Positions 19,133-27,611 are shown, counted from the first letter of the stretch. The stretch is DNA of 64,000 nucleotides from JAMXLG01 sp963818925 (GCA_963818925.1 CAWFTN010000001.1:1054001-1118000), one strand, 5' to 3'. Made by a program: numbers and translations. Notes: generated by a model from the sequence alone, not told the origin.

Positions 19133-19141
19133 GGCCGCGAT

Positions 19142-19210
19142 TTGAAGAAAGACCCCTACCGAAGCTACGGGCCGCGCTCGGGCGACCTCATTCGAGGCCT
19201 GCATCGATGA
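19142..19210 (+). CDS. Possible leader peptide upstream of corC
   Basis: TTG at 19142 opens a 22-codon frame, starting KKDPYRSYGPRSGD, whose TGA overlaps the corC ATG (ATGA). It begins at or within 3 bases of the predicted transcription start, so it would be translated leaderlessly and could couple translation to corC. No similarity is recognised. It may be chance. Confidence 0.3.
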   Translation: MKKDPYRSYGPRSGDLIRGLHR

Positions 19211-20526
19211 CGACGGCCCACGTGAACTCGCTCGAAATAGCCGCCCTCGTCGTCCTCGTATTCTTCTCCGCCTTCTTTTCGGCGTCGGAAACGGCCCTTG
19301 TCGCGGTCTCTCGCTTGCGCGCTCGGGCGTTGATCGAGCGGAAGGTTCGCGGTGCGAACGACGTATTGAAGCTCGTCGACGACAAGAGCCACATGCTCAG
19401 CTCGATCCTCATCGGCAACACTATCGCGCTGCTGGCGGCGGATTCGATCGCCACCGCGATCATGATCGATCTCAAGCTTCCCGATCCGGCCGTCTGGTCG
19501 ACGGTCCTCATGTCGATCGTATTGCTGCTCTTCGGCGAGATCATCCCGAAGACGGTTGCGAGCTCCGCCGGGGAACGCTTTTTGCTCTTTCTCGGCAAGC
19601 CGATGCGCTTCGCAAACGCGATCCTCACTCCGATCACGAACGTCTTCATCTTCGTCGCGAACATCTTGCTGCGGATCGTCGGCGTTAAGCACAGCCAGCA
19701 TATGTACGTGACGGAAGAAGATATTCGCGCGCTCGTGAACGTCGGCGCCGAACAGCGCGTGATCGAAGAGGAAGAGCGCGAGATGATTCATTCGGTCATC
19801 GAGTTCGGCGATACGATTGCGCGCGAGGTAATGACCCCTCGTCCCGAAATGGTTGCCGTCTCAATCGACGACTCACCGCGCCGCGCGCTCGACGTGGTCA
19901 TTGCGGAGGGGTACTCGAAGCTGCCGGTCTACCAAGAATCGAAGGACGACATCATCGGCGTCGTCCACGACCGCGAACTGCTGATCGCCCTCGCAAACGG
20001 CACGCTTGCGCAGACGAGCCTTCGCGCGTTGATGCGTCCGGTGCAGCACGTGCCCGAGACGAAGAAGATCGCCGAACTGTTGCGCGACATGCAGCGCGAG
20101 AAGTTCTCAATGGCGATCGTGATGGATGAATACGGCGGCACCGCCGGTCTCGTGACGATGGAAGATCTGCTCGAAGAGATCGTCGGTGAGATTCGCGACG
20201 AGCACGACATCGACGAACAGGAACCCATCCACATCATCTCCGAGAACGAAGCAATCGTAGAAGCCGGCACGAACATCGACGACGTGAACGACGTGCTCGG
20301 GACGCACATTCCGACCGAAGATTTCGAAACTGTCGGCGGCTATATCGTCGGACTCTTCGGCAGGCTGCCGAAGGAAGGCGAAGAGATCGAAGCCGATTCG
20401 CGGACGCGCTTCAAAGTGGAGCGCACACGCGGACGGCGCATCTTGACCGTACGCGTCTATACCAGCGGCCCAACACCGGAGGAAGAAGGCGAAAGTGCCG
20501 GAGCGGAGCACGACGTTGTCCCCTGA
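19207..20526 (+). CDS. CorC/HlyC-type transporter (CNNM-CBS) protein
   Basis: A 439-residue membrane protein with an N-terminal DUF21/CNNM domain (FFSAFFSASETALVAVSRLR, LLLFGEIIPKTVA), a CBS pair (REVMTPRPEMVAV; FSMAIVMDEYGGTAGLVTMED) and a C-terminal CorC_HlyC domain (EDFETVGGYIVGLFGRLPKEGE). The family is implicated in magnesium or cobalt efflux; the older name is hemolysin-like. It overlaps cdd by 32 bases. Confidence 0.92.
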   Translation: MTTAHVNSLEIAALVVLVFFSAFFSASETALVAVSRLRARALIERKVRGANDVLKLVDDKSHMLSSILIGNTIALLAADSIATAIMIDLKLPDPAVWSTVLMSIVLLLFGEIIPKTVASSAGERFLLFLGKPMRFANAILTPITNVFIFVANILLRIVGVKHSQHMYVTEEDIRALVNVGAEQRVIEEEEREMIHSVIEFGDTIAREVMTPRPEMVAVSIDDSPRRALDVVIAEGYSKLPVYQESKDDIIGVVHDRELLIALANGTLAQTSLRALMRPVQHVPETKKIAELLRDMQREKFSMAIVMDEYGGTAGLVTMEDLLEEIVGEIRDEHDIDEQEPIHIISENEAIVEAGTNIDDVNDVLGTHIPTEDFETVGGYIVGLFGRLPKEGEEIEADSRTRFKVERTRGRRILTVRVYTSGPTPEEEGESAGAEHDVVP

Positions 20527-20905
20527 TCTCGACGAACTGCTTTCCGCGGCGCGCGACGCGCGCGAACGCGCTTATGCACCGTATTCGAACTTCCATGTCG
20601 GCGCAGCCCTTGACGCGGGCGACGGCAATGTGATTCTCGGCTCGAACGCCGAGAATGCGAGTTACGGACTTTCGATGTGCGCGGAGCGCGCAGCTGTCTT
20701 TGCCGCCGTATCCGCGGGATTTCGCGACTTCACGGCGATCGCCGTCGCGGGACCGGACGGCGAACTGACGAGCCCGTGCGGCGCGTGCCGTCAAGTGCTC
20801 GCCGAATTCAATCCCAAGATGACGATCGTCTTTACTACGCCCAACGGCACGACCGAGACGACCGTCGCGGAGCTCTTACCGCATTACTTCCAGCCGTTCG
20901 TATAA
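20495..20905 (+). CDS. cdd: Cytidine deaminase
   Basis: A 136-residue homotetrameric-type deaminase converting (deoxy)cytidine to uridine. Motifs: YAPYSNFHVGAAL, catalytic CAERAA, and zinc ligands PCGACRQVL. GTG 20495 is 7 bases after GGAGGAAGAAGG inside the corC end, which fixes the start. A later TTG at 20516 is a weaker alternative. Confidence 0.94.
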   Translation: MPERSTTLSPDLDELLSAARDARERAYAPYSNFHVGAALDAGDGNVILGSNAENASYGLSMCAERAAVFAAVSAGFRDFTAIAVAGPDGELTSPCGACRQVLAEFNPKMTIVFTTPNGTTETTVAELLPHYFQPFV

Positions 20906-21608
20906 AACTCGCGGCATCGTGTTGCGCGCCCGGCCATTGGGAGAAGCGGATCGGATCGTCACGTTGTTTTCCACCGAAAGCGGCAAGTTGGATGCCGTTG
21001 CGAAAGGCGTGCGCCGTGCGAAGAGTCATCTCGCCGGGCGTTTGGAATTCGGCAACGAATGCGAACTCCAAATGCATCGCGGGCGTTCGCTCGACATCAT
21101 CGTCCACGCGGACATCGTCAATGCACCGTGGCAGTCGCTCGTGGAACCCGAACGGTTTGCCGTCGCGCAACTCGTCGCGGAACTGATCGATGCATTCTGC
21201 GAGCCGGCACTCGCACTTCCCGACGTCTATGCGTTGCTCTCCGGAATGCTGGGCGCGATCGCTGCGAGCAGTGCACCGCGCACGCTCGTGCCGCGGTTCT
21301 CCTTTCGGCTGCTCTCGGCACTCGGACTCGAACCGCCCGTCGACGCGTGCGTGCGCTGCGGACTCGCGTTTGAAGACACGCGTGCGTGGGTTGACGGTGA
21401 GGCCGGCGGATTCATCTGCTCGCGTTGCCGCGAGCGCTGGCGAGATCTGGTCGAACTCGACGCCGATGATCTGCGCAATCTCGCGGAACTCGCGACGCCG
21501 CGCGGACAACGCGGTGCCGGCCTCGCTGCGCGCCCGCGCGTCGCGCAAGCCGTCGACGCGCTTATCGTGCATCATCTCGGCCGCCGGCCGAAGGCAGCGC
21601 TACAGTAA
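20883..21608 (+). CDS. recO: DNA repair protein RecO, probable ATT start
   Basis: RecO promotes RecA loading and strand annealing in the RecFOR pathway. Conserved text: RARPLGEADRIVTLF, AKGVRRAKSHLAGRLEF, and a zinc pair CVRCG...CSRC. The first ordinary start, GTG 20919, would remove the first OB-fold strand YKTRGIVLR, which is in frame upstream. Reading back, the only plausible start is ATT at 20883, with GGAG 11 bases before it. The gene would overlap cdd by 23 bases. About 241 residues, normal length. Confidence 0.88.
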   Translation: MTSSRSYKTRGIVLRARPLGEADRIVTLFSTESGKLDAVAKGVRRAKSHLAGRLEFGNECELQMHRGRSLDIIVHADIVNAPWQSLVEPERFAVAQLVAELIDAFCEPALALPDVYALLSGMLGAIAASSAPRTLVPRFSFRLLSALGLEPPVDACVRCGLAFEDTRAWVDGEAGGFICSRCRERWRDLVELDADDLRNLAELATPRGQRGAGLAARPRVAQAVDALIVHHLGRRPKAALQ

Positions 21609-22030
21609 TGAGCATCATGGCGCTCGACGTAGGCAGCAAGCGAATCGGCGTCGCCGTCGCCGATCCGACCGGCACGTTCGCCTTGCCGGTAGGTACGGTG
21701 GAACGTTCGAATCTGCGCGCGGATCTAGCGAAGCTCGAAGAGTATTTCGAATCATATATGGTGCGGGAACTCGTGGTCGGTGATCCGGTCTCGCTCGGCG
21801 GCGAACGCGGGATCGCCGCGCAAAAGATGGACGGATTCGTCGAGCAACTCCGCGCGATATTTTCGGGTACCATCCACCGAGTGGACGAACGGATGACGAC
21901 AGCGCAGGCGACCAAGACGCTGATCGCCGCGGATGTTTCGCGCAAGAGGCGCAAAGAGGTGGTCGACAAAATGGCGGCTGCCTTGATCTTAGAAACGTTC
22001 CTTGCGCGACGGCGGAACGAGGCGCGATGA
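21608..22030 (+). CDS. ruvX: Holliday junction resolvase-like RuvX/YqgF
   Basis: A 140-residue RNase H-fold nuclease implicated in pre-16S rRNA 5' maturation. It has the acid motif MALDVGSKRIGVAVADP, VVGDPVSLGGERG, DERMTTAQA and a C-terminal VDKMAAALILE with the last Asp. Its ATG overlaps the recO stop (TAATG) and its own stop overlaps mltG (ATGA). Confidence 0.93.
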   Translation: MSIMALDVGSKRIGVAVADPTGTFALPVGTVERSNLRADLAKLEEYFESYMVRELVVGDPVSLGGERGIAAQKMDGFVEQLRAIFSGTIHRVDERMTTAQATKTLIAADVSRKRRKEVVDKMAAALILETFLARRRNEAR

Positions 22031-23025
22031 CGCGTACTGTGCGCGTAACCGGCGGCATCGTCGTTGCCGTCGTGCTGATCGTTGCCGCGGCTGTTGCGTG
22101 GTTTTTTTATAGCCTGTATGGCGACCGGTCGCACCCCGTGGCGCCGACGCAAGTAATCGTACCGCGCGGTTCGACGCTCGGCGACATTGCGCAACAGCTC
22201 GCGGATGCGGGCGTGATTTCAAATGCGGAGTCGTTTCGTCTGCTCGCGCGCATCCAGCACGCCGATGCGGAAGCGCACGCCGGCGCGTTCCGGTTCGAGC
22301 CGCATCAGACGCCGTGGGAAGTGCTGCGAGCGCTCTTGACGGGAGGCGCGCAGATCGCGACGTGGGTGACGATTCCTGAAGGCTTTACGGCCTCGCAAAT
22401 CGCGGAACGTTTACAGTCTGCGGGCGTCAGTACCGGGACGAATTTCGACCGGTATTTTCTCAGCACGCCCCTCGAAGTAGACGGAGCGAAAACGCGCAAT
22501 CTCGAGGGGTTTCTCTTCCCGAGCACCTATTTGGTGCCGCTCGATGCGACCGGGCCGCAGATCGAGAAGCAGTTCACGGATGAATTTTTCAAACAATTGC
22601 CGGCCGATGCAGCCGCGCGCGCGCAAGCGCTGCACGTGACGGTTCCACAAGGCGTGACCGTCGCATCCCTCGTGGAGCGCGAAGCGAAGATCGATAGCGA
22701 CCGGCCCGTGATCGCCGGTGTCATTTATAACCGGTTGCGGCTCAACATGCCGCTGCAAGTCGATGCCACGATCGAGTATGCGCTGCCACAGCATAAGAGC
22801 GAGCTCTCATTCGGTGATCTGAAGATCCAGTCGCCGTATAACAGCTATCTTCATCCCGGACTTCCACCCACGCCGATTGCGAATCCGGGACATTCGTCCC
22901 TCGAAGCCGCCTTCCACCCGGCTCCCACCGACGCACTTTATTACGTTTATTGCGGGAACGGGCACCATGTCTTTGCGAAGACGCTTGCTGAGCATCAAGC
23001 CAACGTGGCGCGGTGCTTGCACTAA
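22027..23025 (+). CDS. mltG: Endolytic murein transglycosylase MltG
   Basis: A 332-residue inner-membrane enzyme that cleaves nascent peptidoglycan strands. There is one N-terminal membrane helix (IVVAVVLIVAAAVAWFFYSL), a LysM-like subdomain (VPRGSTLGDIAQQLADAGVI) and the YceG domain with LEGFLFPSTY, the catalytic-Glu segment ASLVEREAKID and SPYNSYLHPGLPPTPIANPG. Full length. The ruvX-mltG arrangement is conserved widely. Confidence 0.94.
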   Translation: MTRTVRVTGGIVVAVVLIVAAAVAWFFYSLYGDRSHPVAPTQVIVPRGSTLGDIAQQLADAGVISNAESFRLLARIQHADAEAHAGAFRFEPHQTPWEVLRALLTGGAQIATWVTIPEGFTASQIAERLQSAGVSTGTNFDRYFLSTPLEVDGAKTRNLEGFLFPSTYLVPLDATGPQIEKQFTDEFFKQLPADAAARAQALHVTVPQGVTVASLVEREAKIDSDRPVIAGVIYNRLRLNMPLQVDATIEYALPQHKSELSFGDLKIQSPYNSYLHPGLPPTPIANPGHSSLEAAFHPAPTDALYYVYCGNGHHVFAKTLAEHQANVARCLH

Positions 23026-23042
23026 CGATATAGGAGCTAGTC

Positions 23043-23348
23043 ATGACGTCCAACAACGGTGAAGCTAAGAGTGGCCCGCTCGAACTGAGCGAAGTGCTCT
23101 ACATCGAAACCAAGGACGGTGGCGAGCTGCCGTTCGAAGTCGTCGGCATCCTTGAAGATCCCGATGACGGGTCATCGTACGCGGTGCTGATGCACGAGCC
23201 CAAAGAAGAAGAGGGTGAAAGCGAATTCATCGTCACCGATCTCGAGGGAAAGCTCCTCGAAGACGACGACCTCGCGCAAGAGATCCTCGACGAATTTCTC
23301 GTCTTCGCCGAAGAGGCCGGAGACGAAGGCGGCGGAGGCGAGACGTAA
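23043..23348 (+). CDS. DUF1292 family protein (YrzB-like)
   Basis: A 101-residue very acidic protein. The core EVVGILEDPDDGSSYAVLMH followed by EFIVTDLEGKLLEDDDLAQE matches DUF1292, commonly encoded beside ruvX and mltG in Gram-positive-type genomes. Function unknown. ATG 23043 follows AGGAG. The stop shares one base with the next gene's probable start (TAATC). Confidence 0.85.
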   Translation: MTSNNGEAKSGPLELSEVLYIETKDGGELPFEVVGILEDPDDGSSYAVLMHEPKEEEGESEFIVTDLEGKLLEDDDLAQEILDEFLVFAEEAGDEGGGGET

Positions 23349-24484
23349 TCCGCGTCCTCTTTCTCTCCGCAAACGTCGGAGCGGGCCACCTTTCAGCAGC
23401 AAATGCCGTCTGCGCCGCGTTGCGTGAAATAGATCCATCCGCGCGCACGACCATCGTCGATTCGTACAAATACGCTGCACTGGTCGTGTCGCGCGTGGTA
23501 TCGGAAGGCTATCTGCAGATGGTCAAGACGATACCGCAGATGTACGGTTACATCTACAATCGCGCCGAGCGCGCTACCGAAGTGGGTCCGTTCCGGACGT
23601 GGGCGCATCAATTCACCGCCGGTAATCTGCGCGCGCTCTTCGAGCGAGAACGTCCCGACGTCGTCGTGTGCACGCACGCCTTTCCTGCCGGCGCAATGGC
23701 CGAGTACAAGCGGATGTTTGCCGACGCGCCGCCGGTCGTTGGAATCGTCACCGACTTTGCGGTGCACACGTTTTGGATTCACGACAACCTCGACGCGTAT
23801 TGCGTGAGTACGGACGCGATCCGCGACACGATGATCGCACGCGGCGTCCGTCCCGAACGCATTATGACGAGCGGCATTCCCGTCAATCCGCGATTTGCGC
23901 GAACGGACGAAACGGTCGGATCGTTGCGCGAACGGCTTGGTCTCCCGACCGATCGTCAGATCGCATTAATGATGGGCGGTGGACTCGGATTCGCACCGCT
24001 CGAGAACATGCTGCGCGCGATGAAAGACGTGGGGGCACCTATCGCCGCCGTCGTCATCGCGGGACGAAATAAACGCGTGGAGACGCGCGTATTAAGTGTT
24101 GCCGAGAGCATGGAGTATCCGGTGCGGGTGTTGCGTTTCGTTGACAACGTCTATGATTACATGCGCGCGGCCGACGCATTCGTGAGCAAGCCGGGCGGCC
24201 TCAGTACGGCGGAAGCGCTCGCCGCTGAAGTGCCGCTCGTTCTGTGCAAGCCGCTGCCCGGCCAAGAAGAACGCAACGTCAAAGTGCTAACGGAATGGGG
24301 CGCTGCCGTGCGCGCGCGTACGATGCGCGAACTGCCCGCGGTGCTGATGAACGTGCTGACGGATTCCGCGCGACGCAGGCGAATGATTCAAGCTGCCCGG
24401 CACTACGGACGACCAAACGCCGCCTGGGACGCGGCGACGCTGATCGCGCGTCTCGCACCGGCAACAAAGGAGGTTGTGGCATGA
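23348..24484 (+). CDS. MGDG synthase-like diacylglycerol glycosyltransferase, probable ATC start
   Basis: A GT28-family enzyme of about 378 residues that transfers a sugar to diacylglycerol to make membrane glycolipids. The N-terminal strand and loop IRVLFLSANVGAGHLSAANA carries the conserved acceptor-site His. Later come CTHAFPAGAMAEY, VTDFAVHTFW, MMGGGLGF and KPGGLSTAEALA with the donor site. The first ordinary start (TTG 23420) would delete the essential N-terminal loop. ATC at 23348 restores it, overlaps the upstream stop, and has GGAGG 9 bases before. Confidence 0.86.
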   Translation: MRVLFLSANVGAGHLSAANAVCAALREIDPSARTTIVDSYKYAALVVSRVVSEGYLQMVKTIPQMYGYIYNRAERATEVGPFRTWAHQFTAGNLRALFERERPDVVVCTHAFPAGAMAEYKRMFADAPPVVGIVTDFAVHTFWIHDNLDAYCVSTDAIRDTMIARGVRPERIMTSGIPVNPRFARTDETVGSLRERLGLPTDRQIALMMGGGLGFAPLENMLRAMKDVGAPIAAVVIAGRNKRVETRVLSVAESMEYPVRVLRFVDNVYDYMRAADAFVSKPGGLSTAEALAAEVPLVLCKPLPGQEERNVKVLTEWGAAVRARTMRELPAVLMNVLTDSARRRRMIQAARHYGRPNAAWDAATLIARLAPATKEVVA

Positions 24485-25029
24485 GACTCCCGTCCTCGAC
24501 AACTTATGGATTTTGGCTTGCGCTGCTGCGCATTTACACGGGCGCGTTTTGGTTGATGCACGGCGTTCCGAAGTTCACGCAAGCCGATCAGTTCATGCCG
24601 CCGAACGGCGCAATCGTCCAGTTCCTCAACGACGCCGTTGCGCATACGAGCGGGCCGTATCAGCAATTCCTCACGGGGACCGTCGTGCCGCACATCTCGC
24701 TGTTCGCAGAACTCGTGCGGTTGGGCGAAGTCGTCACAGGCTGTTTACTGCTACTGGGATTCTTCACACGGCTCGGCGGCTTAATCGGCGTTGTCCTCGC
24801 GTTGGATTATCTAACGGCGAAAGGCGGACTCGGCCACACGACAGGATGGTCAGGACTCGACGCAGCGGCGCTCGCGCTTAGCGCAATCAATATCTTCTTG
24901 CCGACGGGGCGTTTTCTCGGCGTCGACGGGCTGCTCGCCCGTACGCGTCGCCCCGCGGCGTCAAACGCGCAGCAAGCCGTGTTCGTCGACGAACCGCCGA
25001 TGAGCGGACCGACCGCACCAAGCTCATAG
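24481..25029 (+). CDS. DoxX family membrane protein
   Basis: A 182-residue protein with about four membrane helices (LALLRIYTGAFWLMHGVPKF; LVRLGEVVTGCLLLLGFFTR; GGLIGVVLALDYLT; ALALSAINIFLPTGRFLG), the DoxX pattern. Members include the small subunit of archaeal thiosulfate:quinone oxidoreductase, but most bacterial members have no proven role. ATG 24481 overlaps the previous stop (ATGA). Confidence 0.85.
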   Translation: MRLPSSTTYGFWLALLRIYTGAFWLMHGVPKFTQADQFMPPNGAIVQFLNDAVAHTSGPYQQFLTGTVVPHISLFAELVRLGEVVTGCLLLLGFFTRLGGLIGVVLALDYLTAKGGLGHTTGWSGLDAAALALSAINIFLPTGRFLGVDGLLARTRRPAASNAQQAVFVDEPPMSGPTAPSS

Positions 25030-25074
25030 CGCTGATCCCCGTTAGTCGTATAGGTACAGGGGGCGGTTCTGTGG

Positions 25075-25080
25075 TATAGT
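25075..25080 (+). promoter_or_regulatory. -10 box upstream of tRNA-Ser(GCT)
   Basis: TATAGT lies 26 bases before the tRNA. No good -35 hexamer is visible at 16-18 bases, so only the -10 is supported. Confidence 0.45.
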
Positions 25081-25106
25081 CGTGCGCTGTACCGGTAGCG
25101 GTGCCT

Positions 25107-25196
25107 GGAGAGATGGCCGAGCGGCTGAAGGCGGCGGTTTGCTAAACCGTTATACGATGTAAAGTCGTATCGAGGGTTCGAATCCCTCTCTCTCCG
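25107..25196 (+). tRNA. tRNA-Ser(GCT)
   Basis: Acceptor GGAGAGA pairs with TCTCTCC; anticodon loop TTGCTAA carries GCT. The long class II variable arm (TATACGATGTAAAGTCGTATC) and T-loop TTCGAAT are present. CCA is not encoded. Confidence 0.95.
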
Positions 25197-25291
25197 AATC
25201 GACCGGTCTGACGGGCAGGTCGCGCGTCCCGAGCGAAGCAGGGAAAGAAAAAACGACCCCGTATTTATGGCGGTCGCCTCGCGCGAAGTGT

Positions 25292-25368
25292 GCGGTCGTA
25301 GCTCAATTGGATAGAGCAACAGGCTACGAACTTGTAGGTTGGGGGTTCGAGTCCCTCCGACCGCGCCA
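25292..25368 (+). tRNA. tRNA-Arg(ACG)
   Basis: Acceptor GCGGTCG pairs with CGACCGC, discriminator G, CCA encoded. Anticodon loop CTACGAA gives ACG, the substrate that TadA converts to ICG. tadA lies 2.6 kb downstream. Confidence 0.95.
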
Positions 25369-25372
25369 TTCG

Positions 25373-25401
25373 AAAAAAACACGGTGTTGCCGGGTTTTTT
25401 T
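25373..25401 (+). terminator. Terminator after tRNA-Arg(ACG)
   Basis: An A7-C...CGG arm pairs with CCG...G-T7 around a TGTTG loop, giving an intrinsic terminator whose stem includes the T run. It may work in both directions. Confidence 0.75.
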
Positions 25402-25429
25402 CTTTTGTTATGCCGAAGTGAAATGCGCT

Positions 25430-25828
25430 ATGGCGACGTGGAACGACGTGCGGCGCATTGCGCGAACACTCCCGGAAGTGACCGAGGAGACGTCTTACGG
25501 CAACGGCGCGTGGAAGGTGAAGAAGAAGGCGTTCGCCTGGGAGCGTCCGCTCCGAAAAGCCGACCTCAAGGCACTTGGCGATGCGGCGCCGTCCGGCGCG
25601 ATTTTAGGACTGCGCACGGACGGGCTCGAGATGAAAGAAGCAATGCTCGCTCACGACGGCGGCGTATTTTTTACAACCCCACACTTCGACGGCTATCCGG
25701 CGGTGCTGGTGCAACTGGATCGCATCAACACCACCGAACTCAAAGACGCTATGATCGATGCGTGGCTTGCAATTGCGCCGGATAAACTTGCCGACGAATT
25801 TCTCGCTACGCGAAAGAAACGCCGTTAG
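25430..25828 (+). CDS. MmcQ/YjbR family protein
   Basis: A 132-residue protein of the MmcQ/YjbR (DUF419) fold: a start like WNDVRRIARTLPEVTEETSY, KKAFAWERPLRKADL, and a C-terminal helix DAWLAIAPDKLADEF. The fold binds DNA-like or phosphate ligands in some members; the role is unknown. Its stop overlaps the stop of the convergent protease gene. Confidence 0.8.
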   Translation: MATWNDVRRIARTLPEVTEETSYGNGAWKVKKKAFAWERPLRKADLKALGDAAPSGAILGLRTDGLEMKEAMLAHDGGVFFTTPHFDGYPAVLVQLDRINTTELKDAMIDAWLAIAPDKLADEFLATRKKRR

Positions 25829-27366
25829 TCTTTATGCGGAATCATAACGATTTGGCTGTGCTGATAGTCGAAGATGTAGTCGAAGTGCTGCAAGAAGTCC
25901 AAACCGATGAGCGCCTCATGCGGCCCGTATGAATTGCTCTCGCACGCTGAAGCTTGTTGATAGACGATTGGCCCAAGCGTGATCTGATCGAGATGACCGC
26001 ACTCCACCTCCTCGTCGCCGCCGATGCCGCCGATGATGATATGCGAGGCGAGATATCCGACTTGCGAGTTGTCGATCGCCATCGCAACGCCGCGATCGCG
26101 AAGCTGTTTCGAAACAAGGACGTAAAACGTATTTCCGGTATCGAGCTCCGCGTTGACGTCGGCCTTGCCGTTAATCATCATTGGGACCGTCGGAACGCGT
26201 GCGGATAAGTCAACGGTGACCGGAACGCTGTTCGGCGGCGGAGTCAAGGTTGTCGATGGGTCTTGGATCGTTATTGTCTGGTTGGATGTATCCAAATGCA
26301 CAAGCGCGTCGGCAAAGAGATCGAATCCGATGAGGCCGACCGGGCGTTCGTCGAACTTATCGTCGTCGAAGCTCTGATTGATCGTATCAACCGTGACGTT
26401 GGAGAGCGTATTTCCGCCGAAGTCGATCGTATCGGCAGTCCGAACGAGCGTTTTCGTCTCTCCGCCGATGCCGATCGCCCTTGAGTGTGTGACGGTCTTC
26501 ACGTGCGCGCGATTTGCGAACTCATCCGTCAAAACGATCGACGATGCGCCGGTATCGAGAATAAACCGGCCGGGAACTCCATTGACAACCGCATCCACGT
26601 AAATGCGTCCCACCGTCACCTTGATCTTTTGCGGTTTGTCGTTGCGGAATGTCCACGTTGCTTGTGCCGCCGGCGGGTGGAGCTCCGATTCGGAAACGTC
26701 GCCGTTGAGCGTTGTTTTCGTGTACGAATATACGCCCTTCGAGCCATCGATCGACCACGAGCCGATCATTTTCTTTCCCGGTGCAATGTCGATGTACGAA
26801 CGAATGTCGTAACTCGTTTCTTCACTTCCGCCCGGATCGACTACAGCGCGCAAGTACGCGCCGGTATCGTCCTCGTATACGTCAACAGGAGTCGCGCCGG
26901 ACATGGTGACCCGAATGATCGAGACCGGTTTTCCATCGATTGTGGATTGACCCCGCACCTCACCGGGCAACTCACTCGTGCCTTCCATAAACAGTGCGTC
27001 GGTAATAAGGCTTGCTTTTGCTGCGTCGCCGACGGAGGGAACGGTGAAGCCGTTCTGGTTTGTGCTCCAAAAAATACGGCCGGTGAAGCCGACCGCGCCG
27101 CTGTAGTCGTTGGGACTCGTCGCGACATAGTCGCGACGGTACGCAAGCCCCAAACGTTGCTCGGTGGCTTTCGAAACGGTCCCTTTCGGGCTTACGTATT
27201 GACGCTCCAGCGCGAGCGCCTTTACCGCGCCGTCGCCGAACTGCCAGCCGACGAATGCGCGGTGTTTTTGCAGCAGCGTCGTCGCGTCGTCCGCGGCCGG
27301 CGCTGCGGCACTGCAGAGCATCGTGAGAGCGCCTGCTGCAAGTAGAGTAAGATGTCGGACGTCCAT
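25825..27366 (-). CDS. Secreted retropepsin-like aspartic protease with two protease lobes
   Basis: About 513 residues with a signal peptide (HLTLLAAGALTMLCSAAAPA). The N-terminal ~230 residues are an unassigned beta-rich domain. Two aspartyl protease units follow: one with FILDTGASSIVL and a second with AELDTGNTFYVL, then IGLDFLQHFD. Retropepsins are normally homodimers of one lobe; two lobes in one chain suggest a self-contained pepsin-like arrangement. In the second lobe DTGN replaces DTGA/S, so it may be degenerate. ATG 27366 is preferred over the upstream in-frame start because the signal peptide begins there. Confidence 0.85.
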   Translation of the reverse strand: MDVRHLTLLAAGALTMLCSAAAPAADDATTLLQKHRAFVGWQFGDGAVKALALERQYVSPKGTVSKATEQRLGLAYRRDYVATSPNDYSGAVGFTGRIFWSTNQNGFTVPSVGDAAKASLITDALFMEGTSELPGEVRGQSTIDGKPVSIIRVTMSGATPVDVYEDDTGAYLRAVVDPGGSEETSYDIRSYIDIAPGKKMIGSWSIDGSKGVYSYTKTTLNGDVSESELHPPAAQATWTFRNDKPQKIKVTVGRIYVDAVVNGVPGRFILDTGASSIVLTDEFANRAHVKTVTHSRAIGIGGETKTLVRTADTIDFGGNTLSNVTVDTINQSFDDDKFDERPVGLIGFDLFADALVHLDTSNQTITIQDPSTTLTPPPNSVPVTVDLSARVPTVPMMINGKADVNAELDTGNTFYVLVSKQLRDRGVAMAIDNSQVGYLASHIIIGGIGGDEEVECGHLDQITLGPIVYQQASACESNSYGPHEALIGLDFLQHFDYIFDYQHSQIVMIPHKD

Positions 27367-27478
27367 GTGCCCCGTTCCAGAGAGAAGCGTGAAGAGGCCG
27401 CCGGTAAGGCGAGCCATACCAAGGTCATCGTCTCAAGCAGGCGGTCGCAACATGGGTATTTGGATGCACCATCAAACG

Positions 27479-27507
27479 TTGCGCCTCATAAAGGGTTCTG
27501 GTAGAGT
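27479..27507 (+). promoter_or_regulatory. Promoter of tRNA-Met
   Basis: TTGCGC (27479-27484), a 17-base spacer, and TAGAGT (27502-27507), with the predicted start 23 bases before the mature tRNA. Confidence 0.6.
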
Positions 27508-27536
27508 CAGGTGTCGAAAACCCAAATCCGCGCCAT

Positions 27537-27611
27537 GGCTCGGTAGCTCAGTGGTAGAGCAGGGGACTCATAAGCCCTTGGTCGTGTGTTCAAATCACAC
27601 CCGAGTCACCA
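27537..27611 (+). tRNA. tRNA-Met(CAT), elongator type
   Basis: Acceptor GGCTCGG pairs with CCGAGTC, discriminator A, CCA encoded; anticodon loop CTCATAA. The context GCAGGGGACTCATAA is typical of elongator Met. The last anticodon-stem pair (A31 with G39) is mismatched where A-U is usual. Confidence 0.9.
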
